Numbered from the stretch's first letter, positions 44,094 through 54,600 are shown. The stretch: 64,000 nt of DNA from UBA4781 sp963556045 (GCA_963556045.3 CAUVYA020000002.1:2170001-2234000), one strand, 5' to 3'. Notes: generated by a model from the letters alone, not told the origin. Numbers and translations: made by a program.

Positions 44094-45329
44094 ATGGAAG
44101 ATCAACCAAAGTATGAAGTTGTGATTGACAAACTGGCGTATGGGGGTGATGGACTGGCACGGCTGCCCGATGGGCGCGCGGTTTTTGTACCGGATGTGAT
44201 CCCCGGGGAACAGGTACTCGTTCGCGTTGTTGAAGATAACCAGAAATATGCCCGCGCTGAAGTCATTCGTGTTGAACAGGCTTCTCCCCTGCGCATTTTA
44301 CCCCCCTGCCCGCATTTTGGGGTTTGCGGCGGCTGCCACTACCAGCACATTCCGTATGCTGATCAGGTGCAGTTTAAAAGCGCTATCCTGGAAGATCAGC
44401 TCAAGCGCATCGGGCATCTTGAACCATCTTTTGAAATACAGGTCTTTCCAGCGGAAAAACCTTTCGCATACCGCAATGTTGTCCAATTCCATATCAGCGC
44501 AGAAGGAAAACTCGGCTTCAAGAAGAGACGCTCTGAGCAGGTTTTAGAAATAACAACCTGCCTGCTGCCCATGCCTGCTATCGCGCAGTTCTGGCAACAT
44601 CTCCAGTTGGAATCAGATTCCGGCATCCATCGCATTGAAGTGCGCCAGAACCGTGAAGAAGAGCTGCTGGTGCTGCTGCAGGGGGAAGATGTTGAGCTGC
44701 CCGAGATCGCGGTTGATATGCCCATTTCTATGGTTCATCGCGTTGCAAATGACACGGTCGTTCTCAGCGGCGACGAAGCCATTGTGATGACTATTTTAGA
44801 TATTCCTTTTCACCTCTCCGCAGGAGCGTTTTTTCAGGTAAATGATGCGATCACAGAGAAGATAGTGCAACGATTGCTGGATATTGTCACAGCTAAAAAT
44901 ACCAAAAAAGTGCTGGATCTATACAGTGGAGCGGGTCTTTTTTCGCGCTTCATGGCGCCATTGGTGCAGCAGGTGGGTGCCATTGAGAGCAATACGCTAG
45001 CCTGCCATGATTTCATTATTAATCTTGATGATTTTGATAACGTTAGCCTGTACGAAGGGCAGGTGGAACAGATCCTGCCATTTTTGAATATTGATGCTGA
45101 TCTGGCGGTCTGTGATCCACCCCGTGCGGGGCTGCATGTGAAGGTCATTGACGCGTTAGCTGATAGTGGAGTGCAAACACTGGTATATATTTCCTGTGAC
45201 CCGGCAACGCTGGCACGCGATACACGTCGCTTGAGAGAAAAAGGTTTCGAACCGGAGAGCATTGCATTGTTTGATATGTTCCCGCAGACCTACCATTTTG
45301 AGAGCATGCTGGTGTTTTCGCGCAAATGA
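44094..45329 (+). CDS. RlmD/RumA-type 23S rRNA (uracil-5-)methyltransferase
   Basis: SAM-dependent RNA m5U methyltransferase of the TrmA/RumA family. ATG 44094 directly precedes the TRAM domain (YEVVIDKLAYGGDGLARLPDG). The open frame reaches back to 43977, but that stretch is not family-like. A [4Fe-4S] site is visible: C72, C78, C81 (CPHFGVCGGC) and C156. The SAM motif is LDLYSGAGLFSRF and the catalytic cysteine lies in SCDPATLARD. Length (411) is normal. The exact uridine (1939 or 747) is not determined. Confidence 0.9.
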   Translation: MEDQPKYEVVIDKLAYGGDGLARLPDGRAVFVPDVIPGEQVLVRVVEDNQKYARAEVIRVEQASPLRILPPCPHFGVCGGCHYQHIPYADQVQFKSAILEDQLKRIGHLEPSFEIQVFPAEKPFAYRNVVQFHISAEGKLGFKKRRSEQVLEITTCLLPMPAIAQFWQHLQLESDSGIHRIEVRQNREEELLVLLQGEDVELPEIAVDMPISMVHRVANDTVVLSGDEAIVMTILDIPFHLSAGAFFQVNDAITEKIVQRLLDIVTAKNTKKVLDLYSGAGLFSRFMAPLVQQVGAIESNTLACHDFIINLDDFDNVSLYEGQVEQILPFLNIDADLAVCDPPRAGLHVKVIDALADSGVQTLVYISCDPATLARDTRRLREKGFEPESIALFDMFPQTYHFESMLVFSRK

Positions 45330-45396
45330 TGGGTCAGGGACAGGCGCTGGAATAAGATGAGCGGGGTTGAATGAACCGAGGGAAGGAATGTCTTCG

Positions 45397-45708
45397 ATGA
45401 AAAGAATTCTCAAGATTGTCAAATATGCCCTTGTTTCATATGCTGCTGCCGGACTGGTCTACAGCATGGCGGGTTATATATATAGAGGAATAATGGGAAA
45501 ACAGGAAGTCTTTTCAGCCTGGATAGCCATCCCCTTTGATATAGTTGGGTGGTCGTGGATGGTTTATGCTGATGTGAAACACATAGGTATGGGCATTCAG
45601 GATGTTTTAGCGCTGATTTCAATGATGCTTTGTGTTGTCCTGTTTTTAAGGAAAGAATTGCATTTGAACAGGGATGTGGAAGATGGCGGTAAGAAACCCA
45701 TTCAATGA
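45397..45708 (+). CDS. Small membrane protein of unknown function
   Basis: 103 residues from ATG 45397 (AAGGA about 8 nt upstream; earlier starts at 45367 or 45388 are possible). Three hydrophobic segments: YALVSYAAAGLVYSMAGYIY, WIAIPFDIVGWSWMVYAD and LALISMMLCVVLFL. The C-terminus is charged. Follows the methyltransferase gene by 67 bp. Not recognised. Confidence 0.6.
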   Translation: MKRILKIVKYALVSYAAAGLVYSMAGYIYRGIMGKQEVFSAWIAIPFDIVGWSWMVYADVKHIGMGIQDVLALISMMLCVVLFLRKELHLNRDVEDGGKKPIQ

Positions 45709-45938
45709 TTAATAATGGTGAACATGGTTTTTTTCACACTTCAACAACGGATGTAAATATATTGAAGAAGCAGGCAAAAAGTATCGTTCATGCGTTTTTC
45801 AAATTTCAAGATGAATGCAGGCTGATTAATATGGAAAGCGATGAAAAAAACCGGCGTGTTATAATTGCTTTCTAGAGCACCGATACAGATAATACAGTAA
45901 TTAAAAACAATACAGAATGAGAAAGGAAACGAACAAAT

Positions 45939-46241
45939 ATGCCTGATTTTGGACAACCGTTTTCTGGACTGGCAAAAGAGCGCAAGCTGAGTGAACAGGA
46001 ATTAATTCGAGCCATACGATTCATGGTTTCTGCCGAATATGAAGCGATTCAACTTTACATGCAGCTTGCTGAATCTACCGACAATAAACTGGCAATTGAA
46101 GTATTGACCGATATTGCTGATGAAGAAAGAGTTCATGCGGGGGAGTTCCTGCGCCTGCTTAAAGAATTGGAGCCTGAAGAGGAGAAATTCTACGAGGAAG
46201 GCGCACAGGAAGTTGAAGGCGAGATCGATAAATTAAAATAA
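45939..46241 (+). CDS. Ferritin-like protein of the encapsulin-cargo (archaeal FLP) type
   Basis: 100 residues with one long helical hairpin. Metal ligands fit E33 (SAEYEAIQLY), E63 and H66 (DEERVHAGEF). The helix pattern resembles the ferritin-like module fused to or encapsulated by encapsulin in Pyrococcus-type systems. Two subunits would have to pair to build a diiron site. Expected role: ferrous iron oxidation or redox protection. The C-terminus is acidic, without an obvious cargo peptide, and no encapsulin gene lies in this window. AAAGGAAA ribosome site; followed by a terminator. Confidence 0.75.
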   Translation: MPDFGQPFSGLAKERKLSEQELIRAIRFMVSAEYEAIQLYMQLAESTDNKLAIEVLTDIADEERVHAGEFLRLLKELEPEEEKFYEEGAQEVEGEIDKLK

Positions 46242-46355
46242 ATAAGCATTGACTGATGGATGCCTGAAATTGCTGGTGATACGGCAGTTGGAAAACAGGT
46301 GATGAAAGACCGTACGAATTTCTTGATAAAGAGAAATTACTGCTATTTAGTAAAT

Positions 46356-46390
46356 ATAGACTATTCTGCAATCAGAGAATAGTCTATTTT
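46356..46390 (+). terminator. Terminator after the ferritin-like gene
   Basis: ATAGACTATTCT (46356-46367) and AGAATAGTCTAT (46376-46387) form a perfect 12-bp stem with an 8-nt loop and a T-rich tail. Confidence 0.75.
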
Positions 46391-46440
46391 ATTCTTTGGA
46401 GCGCTTGTGTTATGCTTTAAGAAAAGGGATCAATATTGAT

Positions 46441-47347
46441 ATGAAAAAGAAACGGGTTATCGTACTTGCCGTACTACTGCTTCTGGTTTCCTGCAACTTC
46501 CCGATCTCCCAGCAGGAAGAGCCTGCCAGTATTTTTGACCAACCAGAACAAACATTGACCGCTATGTTTGCGGCATACCCCACCCACACACCCGGGCAAC
46601 CGCAGCAGGTGGAAGCGAGTGCTACTTCTAGTTCAGGATCAGTCTCTCCGACTGCTGCCATTCCACAGAGCACTTCCACAGCTCAACAATTGGAGCGAAG
46701 CGCGCAGCATGTTACCGCGAAATATCAATCCAATAAACCGGTGATGGATGGTGATTGGGGCGACTGGAAACAAAGCACCATCGCTTACCCCGCATACTAC
46801 GTGGTGCATGGGTTGAAAGACTGGGATGATGATTCAGATCTGGAGGCTTCCTTTCATCCTTGGCTGGGATGAGAGTTATCTGTATATCGGTGTGAAAGTG
46901 AAAGATGAAGCCTATGTTCAGAATTCCGATGGAGAGCTGATCTTCCAGGGTGATAGTGTGGAACTGCTGATCGACACCGATCTGCAGGGAGATTTCACTT
47001 CTACTTCACTCAATGAGGATGATTTCCAAATAGGTTTTTCTCCCGGCAAGGGATCAACAGGTGGGAAACGCGAAGCGTATTTGTGGTTCCCTTCTGAGCG
47101 GCAGGGATCCATTTCAGACCAGGTGGATGTCGTCTCTGTCAGCACACTGGGCTTGTATCGCATGGAGATCCGCATCCCCTGGAGTGTGTTAAAGATCACA
47201 CCCTATGAAGGTTTGCGTCTTGGATTCGTGTTTTCCGCATCGGATAATGATGACCCTGCTGTGAATGACCAGCAAAGCATGGTCTCGAATATTGCTTCAA
47301 GGAAATTAACAGATCCAACTACCTGGGGTGAATTGATCCTGGATTAG
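46441..47347 (+). pseudogene. CBM9-like lipoprotein gene with a one-base frameshift
   Basis: The first frame (46441-46872) gives a lipoprotein signal ending LLLLVSC (C18), a Thr/Ser/Pro linker and the start of a carbohydrate-binding-family-9-like domain (KPVMDGDWGDWKQSTIAYPA). It breaks after DLEASFH. The rest continues in the next frame (LGWDESYLYIGVKVKDEAYV, FQGDSVELLIDTD, YRMEIRIPWSVL) to 47347. The join is consistent with a single extra base in TTTCATCCTTGG near 46855-46860. Both parts look well preserved, so this is a recent mutation or an assembly/sequencing error. The intact product would be a surface sugar-binding lipoprotein. Confidence 0.8.
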
Positions 47348-47362
47348 GTTGTGTATCTGGAA

Positions 47363-48196
47363 TTAGAACAGCACGTTTGCCAGTTCCCGGCGGTACTCAG
47401 CAGTGGTCGGGTTTTCTTCCCCGAGCATTTCGAGCAGGCTGAGAACGATCTGGTGGGCTTTCCCATTACCATAATGTTTATCATCACGTAATATTCCCAG
47501 CAATCCATCCAGCGCAGCGGGAATGTTGCCCTTGCTCACCAGACGCAGGGCATTACGAAAAGCTGCGTCATCAACCGTTTCAGAGGGTAGTGTATCCAAC
47601 CTGTACTCTTCCAGGCACTCAGCCAGGGGGATCAGGTTTTCAGCATGGCTGAATTCACGACTGGCTGGAAAATCGCGCAGTAATTGCAGCGCTTCAGTAG
47701 ATTTCCCCTGCGCCAGTAGAGATTTGGATAATCCCAGTAATCCTGAAGAAGAGTTGGGTTTGCTGCCGAGTGCGTCTCGCAAGATTGATTCGGCATCTGT
47801 CCAGTTCCCATTGATCAGCAGGCTGGATGCTTTTTCGACCGCCAGATCGATTGGACTGGGTGGGCTGAGCTGTTCGATGAACGAGCGTACTCTATTGGGT
47901 GGTTGTACCCCCACAAATTCTGAAACAACCGCGCCCTGCACGAAAGCTTTAACGGTGGGTATGCTGCGAACGCCATATTGCAGTGCCAGGTTGGGATTCT
48001 GGTCGATATTGACTTTTGCCATTCTGATGGAGCCGGCAGCTTCCAGAACGATCTGCTCAAGTACAGGGGTGAGAGTTTTACATGGTTGGCACCATTCCGC
48101 CCAAAAATCCACAATGACGGGGGTATTCATGGAATAGGAAACTACTTCATATTCGAAATTAAGCTCACTTACATTGATGATGAATTCAGAAGTCAT
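47363..48196 (-). CDS. Thioredoxin-TPR chaperedoxin (CnoX/YbbN-like)
   Basis: 277 residues. A thioredoxin domain (1-~110) with active site WCQPC (C36, C39), the cis-Pro loop RSIPTVKAF, and a TPR-like C-terminal half (~115-277: EKASSLLINGNWTDAESILRDAL, NALRLVSKGNIPAALDGLLGIL). CnoX proteins hold stressed substrates, form mixed disulphides and hand clients to GroEL. Many relatives have lost one cysteine; here both are kept, so redox activity is likely. Stand-alone gene converging on the CBM9-like locus. Confidence 0.88.
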   Translation of the reverse strand: MTSEFIINVSELNFEYEVVSYSMNTPVIVDFWAEWCQPCKTLTPVLEQIVLEAAGSIRMAKVNIDQNPNLALQYGVRSIPTVKAFVQGAVVSEFVGVQPPNRVRSFIEQLSPPSPIDLAVEKASSLLINGNWTDAESILRDALGSKPNSSSGLLGLSKSLLAQGKSTEALQLLRDFPASREFSHAENLIPLAECLEEYRLDTLPSETVDDAAFRNALRLVSKGNIPAALDGLLGILRDDKHYGNGKAHQIVLSLLEMLGEENPTTAEYRRELANVLF

Positions 48197-48262
48197 TTGT
48201 TCTCATTCCACTATATGCTTAGGAATTAATTGTACTATGCCAGAAGTGATCCAACACCAGAT

Positions 48263-48679
48263 TCAATCACCTTCCGTGGCTTGTGGCTGCACGATCTCAA
48301 GAATATCACCATGAATATCGATCCTGATGCGGAATCCGATCATGCCCAGATAATCGCGATTACTTGATGGAAGACCGATATTCAAAAGTGTATCCATTTG
48401 TTGATCAATGTCGTCCAATTGGTTTTCGATCACAGCGCGTGTAAAAATATCTTCCTGCCCGATCATCTTGGCGGTCTCATCTGTCAGGATATCCTTGTTT
48501 TCAAGGACCTGTTTTTTCAGGAAATTCAAAATTTGTCTATCTACGTATTCGCTGGGGATGTGGCGCAGAAATCCATCATCATCCACAACATACGCAGCTT
48601 CGTTTCCAACGTAGGTGGTTCCTACCGGATTATCATTTTCATCAAAAACTAAACCTTCGAATACAGCTCTGGTGCTCAT
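48263..48679 (-). CDS. Small acidic protein of unknown function
   Basis: 138 residues: an N-terminal beta-rich part (RAVFEGLVFDENDNPVGTTYVG) with a repeated AYVVDDDGFLRHIPSEYVDRQIL segment, then a helical middle (QLDDIDQQMDTLLNIGLP). No signal or membrane segment. The layout suggests a small cytosolic or scaffold protein. It is not in an obvious operon. Confidence 0.6.
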   Translation of the reverse strand: MSTRAVFEGLVFDENDNPVGTTYVGNEAAYVVDDDGFLRHIPSEYVDRQILNFLKKQVLENKDILTDETAKMIGQEDIFTRAVIENQLDDIDQQMDTLLNIGLPSSNRDYLGMIGFRIRIDIHGDILEIVQPQATEGD

Positions 48680-48751
48680 TCACATTCCTCTAACCTGTGC
48701 AGATTTTAAAGGGAATTGTACTGGAAGATTCTTAACGAAATCTAAAAAAGG

Positions 48752-49807
48752 TCAGGTGACGATCACGCGCGTACCATGATTGGATACAAAGGTATCCTGT
48801 CGTGGGGGAACAATGGGTTCTGTCCACAGATAGATCCATTTTGCGGCGGGAATGGGAAGGTTGACACAACCATGGCTGCGTGAAATGCCAAAATCACTGT
48901 GCCAGTAGGTACCATGAAAAGCGATACCGGTATCGGTGAAATAGGTTACCCAGGGTACCCCATACAATTCGCTATCGTTGATACCGATCTTGTCAGAGTG
49001 GACCATATGCCGTGAGGGGCGTTTGTAGTTGACCTCATATTCACCGGGAGGGGTAGAAAGATCCACGCCATCATCCAGTATCCCTGTTGATGCTTGCGAA
49101 AGAAAAACAGGTTTCCCATACTCGTAAGCGATCACGATCTGATCATGAATATTGACTTCAATATGTTTATCTGCCATAGGGATCGTGCTGGCAAGCGGCA
49201 GCAGTTCATCTTCTTCGTAGATCGCAACATGCTGTGCAGTTACGTAATAGATATCTCCCCAGCGATCTTCTGTAATTTTGTAATACGTATCTCCTTTTTC
49301 ATCAATGAAAACGCCTTTCACCCAGTGATTGGAACCGTAAAAAAAGAGCTGATATTGTTCTGAATCAGTATTGGATGGACTGCCTTTCCATGCCTGTGTA
49401 AATGGGACTGTGATAGTTCCCAGCTCTCCGCCATTATTTATCTGATCGCGTACCGGATTCAATTGCTGCCGGACAAGTTGAATGCTGTTTCCGGGCATAA
49501 AACCATAATCGGTAACTTCATACCAGATCTTGCTGTGCTCATTGATCGGATCCCCTATCAATTCATTAGAGAGAGGAAGAAGGTTATTCATTTTCAGATG
49601 ATATTTAATAGAGGAATCATATGATGGTCGGTCATAAATAATGGCATTATCATGAAACACTCTACCCACCAGTGGCGAGGAAGGATTGATGAAGCTGAGA
49701 GAATCGGACTTTATTGGAATTTTTAAGAACAACAGACTGCCAAGCGAACCTTGCATGGAATATTTAAGAAAATTTCTTCTACTGATGTTCTCGTTTTTTT
49801 GATCCAT
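48752..49807 (-). CDS. Tat-exported L,D-transpeptidase (YkuD)
   Basis: 351 residues. Twin-arginine signal SRRNFLK at 9-15 followed by a short hydrophobic stretch, so export folded by Tat is likely. The middle (~60-200) resembles SH3-like wall-binding repeats. The YkuD catalytic domain (~215-351) carries HGTYWHSDFG and SHGCVNLP with nucleophile C314. It should make 3-3 peptidoglycan cross-links or attach proteins to the wall. Co-directional with the second L,D-transpeptidase and the amidase-like gene upstream, 9 bp away. Confidence 0.9.
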   Translation of the reverse strand: MDQKNENISRRNFLKYSMQGSLGSLLFLKIPIKSDSLSFINPSSPLVGRVFHDNAIIYDRPSYDSSIKYHLKMNNLLPLSNELIGDPINEHSKIWYEVTDYGFMPGNSIQLVRQQLNPVRDQINNGGELGTITVPFTQAWKGSPSNTDSEQYQLFFYGSNHWVKGVFIDEKGDTYYKITEDRWGDIYYVTAQHVAIYEEDELLPLASTIPMADKHIEVNIHDQIVIAYEYGKPVFLSQASTGILDDGVDLSTPPGEYEVNYKRPSRHMVHSDKIGINDSELYGVPWVTYFTDTGIAFHGTYWHSDFGISRSHGCVNLPIPAAKWIYLWTEPIVPPRQDTFVSNHGTRVIVT

Positions 49808-49816
49808 GAAAGGTTC

Positions 49817-50842
49817 CTAATAATGAACAAAGACGTACGTACCGATAGAAGCATTCTCATATACCCAGGCGGCATCACTTGTTACCATATTAACACATCC
49901 ATGGCTCATCGGAGTGCCGAAATTACTGTGCCAGTAGGTTCCATGTAAGCTGTAACCCTTATAGAAGAACATTGAATAGGGCACATCCGGCAGGTGATAT
50001 CCGGGACCGATCATGGTATAGGCAGGATACATGGCATAGATCTTATACGTGCCGGTGACGGTTGGGTGGCTGCTGGTGCCGGTAGAAACAAGAAACGACA
50101 TCAAAAAATTGTCACCGCGATAGGTGTACACCATTTGTTCGCTGAGGTCGACCTCAACCCAAAAATCATTGGTTCCGCTGACCTGATCGGGAATATCCCA
50201 GGAATGGGCAAAATAGGTGGTGTAGCTTACATCTGCTGTAGCAGTGGGCAGGGGTGTGGCAGTTGGCAGTGGTGTCGGTGTAAATGTGGGAGTAGGTGTA
50301 ATAGTAGGGGTCAGGGTGGGTTTGATAACAGCCCCAGCCGGGCGGGGGTCTTTGACTTCTCCCGGTGCGGCATAAACATACGGTAATCCGAAATTAATGA
50401 AGAGCGTTATTCCAACCAGGACGATGGTGAGGAACAGCACCCATGCCCAGCCCGAAGACTTCTTTTTCGTAGATCGTTTTTCCCTGACTTCAGGAGTTTT
50501 GTTGGTCGGTTGAGGTGTATGGATCTTTATTTTTTTTGTGCTTTCAGGTGATCTGCCGCTTGCTTTTTGAGCATCTTCTTCTCGAATATGTTCAATTGCC
50601 CAGTGCAGTCCGCTGCGGGCTTTTTTATTTTGCGGGTTCAATTCAAGCACTTTCGTGAGATATTGGATGCTTTCTCTGGGTGTGCTTGTGGCTGCTAAGA
50701 TAAGGTAGGCATCTTCGTTCTCAGAATCTGCCTGCAGAATCTTTTGTGCCCACTGCTGGGCTTCCATTTTTTGTCCAGCCTTCAATGCTGATTGTGCTTT
50801 CTGCAGCATGATCTGTATGGTGTGGTCAGTTGATTCGTTCAT
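49817..50842 (-). CDS. Membrane-anchored L,D-transpeptidase with N-terminal TPR-like module
   Basis: Layout: cytoplasmic TPR-like module 1-~95 (AQQWAQKILQAD, AYLILAATSTPRESIQYLTK, HWAIEHIREED), basic stretch, one membrane helix (~135-155, WAWVLFLTIVLVGITLFI), Thr/Pro linker (TPTITPTPTFTPTPLP), then YkuD (~210-341) with SLHGTYWHSNFG and SHGCVNMV, nucleophile C316. The N-terminal module is a close relative of that on the OppC-like permease at 39532. It places a potential protein-binding platform inside and the cross-linker outside. The start overlaps the amidase-like stop by 1 nt. Confidence 0.9.
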   Translation of the reverse strand: MNESTDHTIQIMLQKAQSALKAGQKMEAQQWAQKILQADSENEDAYLILAATSTPRESIQYLTKVLELNPQNKKARSGLHWAIEHIREEDAQKASGRSPESTKKIKIHTPQPTNKTPEVREKRSTKKKSSGWAWVLFLTIVLVGITLFINFGLPYVYAAPGEVKDPRPAGAVIKPTLTPTITPTPTFTPTPLPTATPLPTATADVSYTTYFAHSWDIPDQVSGTNDFWVEVDLSEQMVYTYRGDNFLMSFLVSTGTSSHPTVTGTYKIYAMYPAYTMIGPGYHLPDVPYSMFFYKGYSLHGTYWHSNFGTPMSHGCVNMVTSDAAWVYENASIGTYVFVHY

Positions 50843-51585
50843 TATTGCCCTTCCAGTGTATCAAAAAAGCACAGGATGCCATTAACTATACCGTTAGCCA
50901 CTTTATCCGAATTGTCGATCAATACTGTCTGATCATATAACAATGATCCCATTTCGAGATAGATCACGGGAGTTTGTGGATTTACCATTTCGAAGATCGG
51001 ATAAGCTGCATGGTTTGGTGAAATGATCTGGTACTTAAAATCCAACTTCGTAGATGATTGGTAGATTTCACCCATGCACACTGCCAGAGCGTTGGATGTG
51101 TTAAGATCGGAAGCAGAGAGAGTAGTCCCGATAGTAAAACCGCTTTTGTTTTCTGTTTGTTCATCACAGGGTCCAGAAAAAAGGGCTATCAGGGCAGGTC
51201 CGCGAAAATTGACCAGATCCAGGTCATTTATTGAAAGTAATTTCACCGGATAACCAAGGGCGTTTAGCTTAATGCTGATCTGATTCGCGATAGCCTCATT
51301 CACATCAGCCTCAACGATTCCATTTTCACAAACTGCCCCGCTGTCAACTTTCCAGTGACCGACTAATAAGCCGATGGTGGCGGCTTGTTCATTGGTAATT
51401 GCTGCCTGGTTAGCCTGCGTGGTCTCTTCCTCAGTGAATAATTTGTATGGATTCCACAGCGTAAACAAGGAAGCCAATACGAGAGCGACCAGTCCAATGG
51501 TCTGTAAAACGCGACCGGTGCTGAAGACAGGTTTAAGTTTGCCCTCTGACAGGGCGTTTTTTGATCCTGAATCTAATATTGTCAT
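50842..51585 (-). CDS. N-acetylmuramoyl-L-alanine amidase-like protein lacking one zinc ligand
   Basis: 247 residues: N-terminal cytoplasmic stretch, one membrane anchor (~28-44) and an Amidase_3-like domain. The first zinc histidine is H77 (LLVGHWKVDSGAVC), the second ligand E92 (EADVN), and the C-terminal glutamate E211 (VIYLEMGSL). At the third-ligand position, where active enzymes have an SIHAN-type motif, this reads ALFSGPC (F136). Loss of that histidine suggests no hydrolysis; it may bind or regulate. First gene of a three-gene cell-wall operon, divergent from the AMMECR1-PBP gene. Confidence 0.75.
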   Translation of the reverse strand: MTILDSGSKNALSEGKLKPVFSTGRVLQTIGLVALVLASLFTLWNPYKLFTEEETTQANQAAITNEQAATIGLLVGHWKVDSGAVCENGIVEADVNEAIANQISIKLNALGYPVKLLSINDLDLVNFRGPALIALFSGPCDEQTENKSGFTIGTTLSASDLNTSNALAVCMGEIYQSSTKLDFKYQIISPNHAAYPIFEMVNPQTPVIYLEMGSLLYDQTVLIDNSDKVANGIVNGILCFFDTLEGQ

Positions 51586-51687
51586 TATTTGTCTATAACC
51601 ATTGCAAGAAAAGAGCCATGTATATTGTAGGGAATATTACCAAAACAGTCCATTTTGAAATTATACTTTAAGGAAGATAGAGAAAAA

Positions 51688-54600
51688 ATGATAAATATAA
51701 AAGAGTTCTCCCAGCAAGAGCGAAACCTGTTATTAAAGATTGCGCGTGAAGCCATCACGAAAGCGGTGCAAGGGCTTCCTTTACCACCCCTGGATTTTGG
51801 GTCAATGCCGCCGGCATTACAAAATGAAGGAGCATCTTTTGTAACGCTTACTATTGCAGGCAGGCTGCGCGGCTGTATTGGCACCCTGCAGGCATACCAG
51901 CCATTGGCGCGGGATGTGCAGGAGCATGCTGTTGCAGCAGCCATGGAAGATTATCGTTTTTCTCCGGTGCGTATAGAGGAATTGTCAGAAATCGAAATTG
52001 AGGTTTCTTGTTTAACACCCGCGCGGAAGCTGCCGTACGATCATCCAGAACAACTGCCATCTTTGCTTACTCCTCATGAAGACGGCGTGGTGCTGCAGGA
52101 TGGTTACCATCGTGCCACATTTTTACCGCAGGTGTGGGATCAACTGCCGAACGCCGCCGATTTTTTAACACACCTTTGTTTGAAGATGGGTGTTCCCGGG
52201 CAAACCTGGCAGCACAAAGTATTGGATGTATCCATCTATCATGTGGAAGAATTTCGTGAGGAGCAAAATGCAATATCCTCTGTGGAGGATAATCCGCGCT
52301 CTCCACACATACCCCCAAAAACTTCAGGGCAAGAGATTCCGGGCAACCAGAACGAGAAAAAGCCCGGTGGGTCAATGGAATCGACCAGGGAAATTGAACG
52401 CAAAGAGAAAACCCAGCCTGTGCAGGTTGCACAATCTGGTGCAGCGGGTTCTTCTCAAGAGGTATGGAGTAAGATCAAACAGAGCGGACACAATTTTGTT
52501 AATTTCATCCGAGATCATTTTTCCGGGCACAAAAACAGGAGAGGTGGTAAGAAAAAGGATGAGAAGCAAAGGAAGGAAAAAGGGAAAGGCTGCTCATCAC
52601 GCATCCTGCTGTGGATTGTGCTGGGGGTTGTTGTCATCATACTTGGATTTTCAATTTTCCTGACTGTGCAGTATTTCGCGATTGCCGCAACGCTGCCCGG
52701 TGTGGAAGATCTGCGAGCGAAGGCTTCCCAGTTCGAGACCACCCGTATTTATGATCGCAATGGCAATCTGATCTATGAGATTTTGGACCCAACCGCCGGT
52801 TTCCGCACCTACATCCCCCTTGAAGAAATGTCACCGTATATCATCGCTGCAACCATCGCCACCGAAGATAAAGATTTTTATAATAACCCCGGTTTTGATT
52901 TCTGGGGTATTGCCAGGGCGTTGTGGCAGAACTATACCTCCGGGACGATCGTATCGGGCGCTTCCACCATTACCCAGCAGCTCGCCCGAACGCTGCTGCT
53001 CACCCCTGAAGAGCGCACCGAACAAACTGTTCAACGAAAGGCGAAAGAGATCATTCTGGCGGCAGAGATCACACGACGTTACAGCAAAGATGAAATTCTG
53101 GAACTGTATCTGAATGAAATTTATTACGGAAATCTGGCGTACGGTATTGAAGCCGCATCCGAAACTTATTTTAATACTTCTGCCGATCTCCTAAACCTGG
53201 CACAGGCATCTTTTCTGGCGGGATTGCCCCAGGCGCCGGCTGTTTATGATGTATTCTCAAATGTTGATGCTGCCCTGTATCGTCACCAGGATGTAGTGAA
53301 TCTAATGTATCAATTGAGTGAAGAAGAAGGCTGCATCGATGTCAGTACCAGCGCTGCGCCGGTATGTGTTACTCTGGATGAAGCAGTTAGTGCGGTTCTA
53401 GAAATTGAGGGATATCCATTTGAACAGAAAGCTATCAATATGCCCTTCCCGCATTGGGTTAGTTATATCCGCGCTTTGCTGGAAGAACAGTTTGACGCGC
53501 AGACAATTTATCGATCAGGCTTCAAGGTATATACCACGCTGGATCCTGATCTGCAAAATTATGCGCAGCGGGTGGTGAAAGACCAGGTAGCTGAGCTTGC
53601 TGCAAATAACGCCAGCGATGGGGCGCTGGTTGCCATCCAACCTCAAACAGGGGAAGTATTGGCTATGGTCGGTTCTGCTGATTTCAATAATGAAGAAATA
53701 TCAGGGCAGGTCAATATGGCAGTTGCTCCAAGACAGCCTGGTTCGTCCATTAAACCCCTGACCTATGCAGCAGCTTTTGAAAAGGGATGGACACCTTCAA
53801 CACTGATCTGGGATGTGAAGAGTGAATTTCCTCCCTCCGGTGATGAAAATGATCCCCGCGATCCTTATATCCCGGTCAATTATGACAGCAAACACCACGG
53901 ACCGGTTCTGCTGCGTACAGCGCTGGGAAGTTCCTATAATATCCCGGCAGTAAAAGCATTACAGTTTGTGGGGATCTATGATGATCCTGACACACCTGAA
54001 GAAGAAGGGTTGATCAAATTCGCAGAACGTATGGGAATAACCACACTGACCAGGGATGATTATGGATTATCTCTAACTCTGGGTGGTGGTGACGTATCTT
54101 TACTTGAATTGACAGGAGCCTTTGCGATTTTTGCGAATGAGGGTAGTCGTGCTGACCCATACTCCATCGCTCGTATTGTGGATCATGAGGGGAATGTTGT
54201 TTATGAACATGAACAGCAAGAACAGGAGGTGATCAGCGTTGAACATGCCTATCTGATCACCGATATCTTATCGGATAACGCTGCGCGTACACCTGCTTTT
54301 GGCAGTAATTCGATCTTGAAACTCCCCTTCAAGGCATCTGTGAAGACCGGTACAACGAATGACTTCCGCGATAACTGGACCATTGGATACACTCCTGATA
54401 TTGCGGTGGGTGTGTGGATCGGAAATGCTGATTACACCCCGATGCAAAATACCAGCGGGTTGACGGGTGCCGCGCCCATCTGGTCAGATGTGATCCAGTA
54501 TGCGGTGGAGCGCTATCAGGGGGGGCAGCCAACCATTACAGAACAACCAGATACAGTTGAATATGATGTGATATGTGCTATCAGCGGCACGAAGCCATCT

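Noticed and set aside
51688..52300. AMMECR1 domain as part of an AmmeMemoRadiSam system
   Set aside because: No Memo-like or radical-SAM partner is present in the window, and the domain is fused to a PBP instead.
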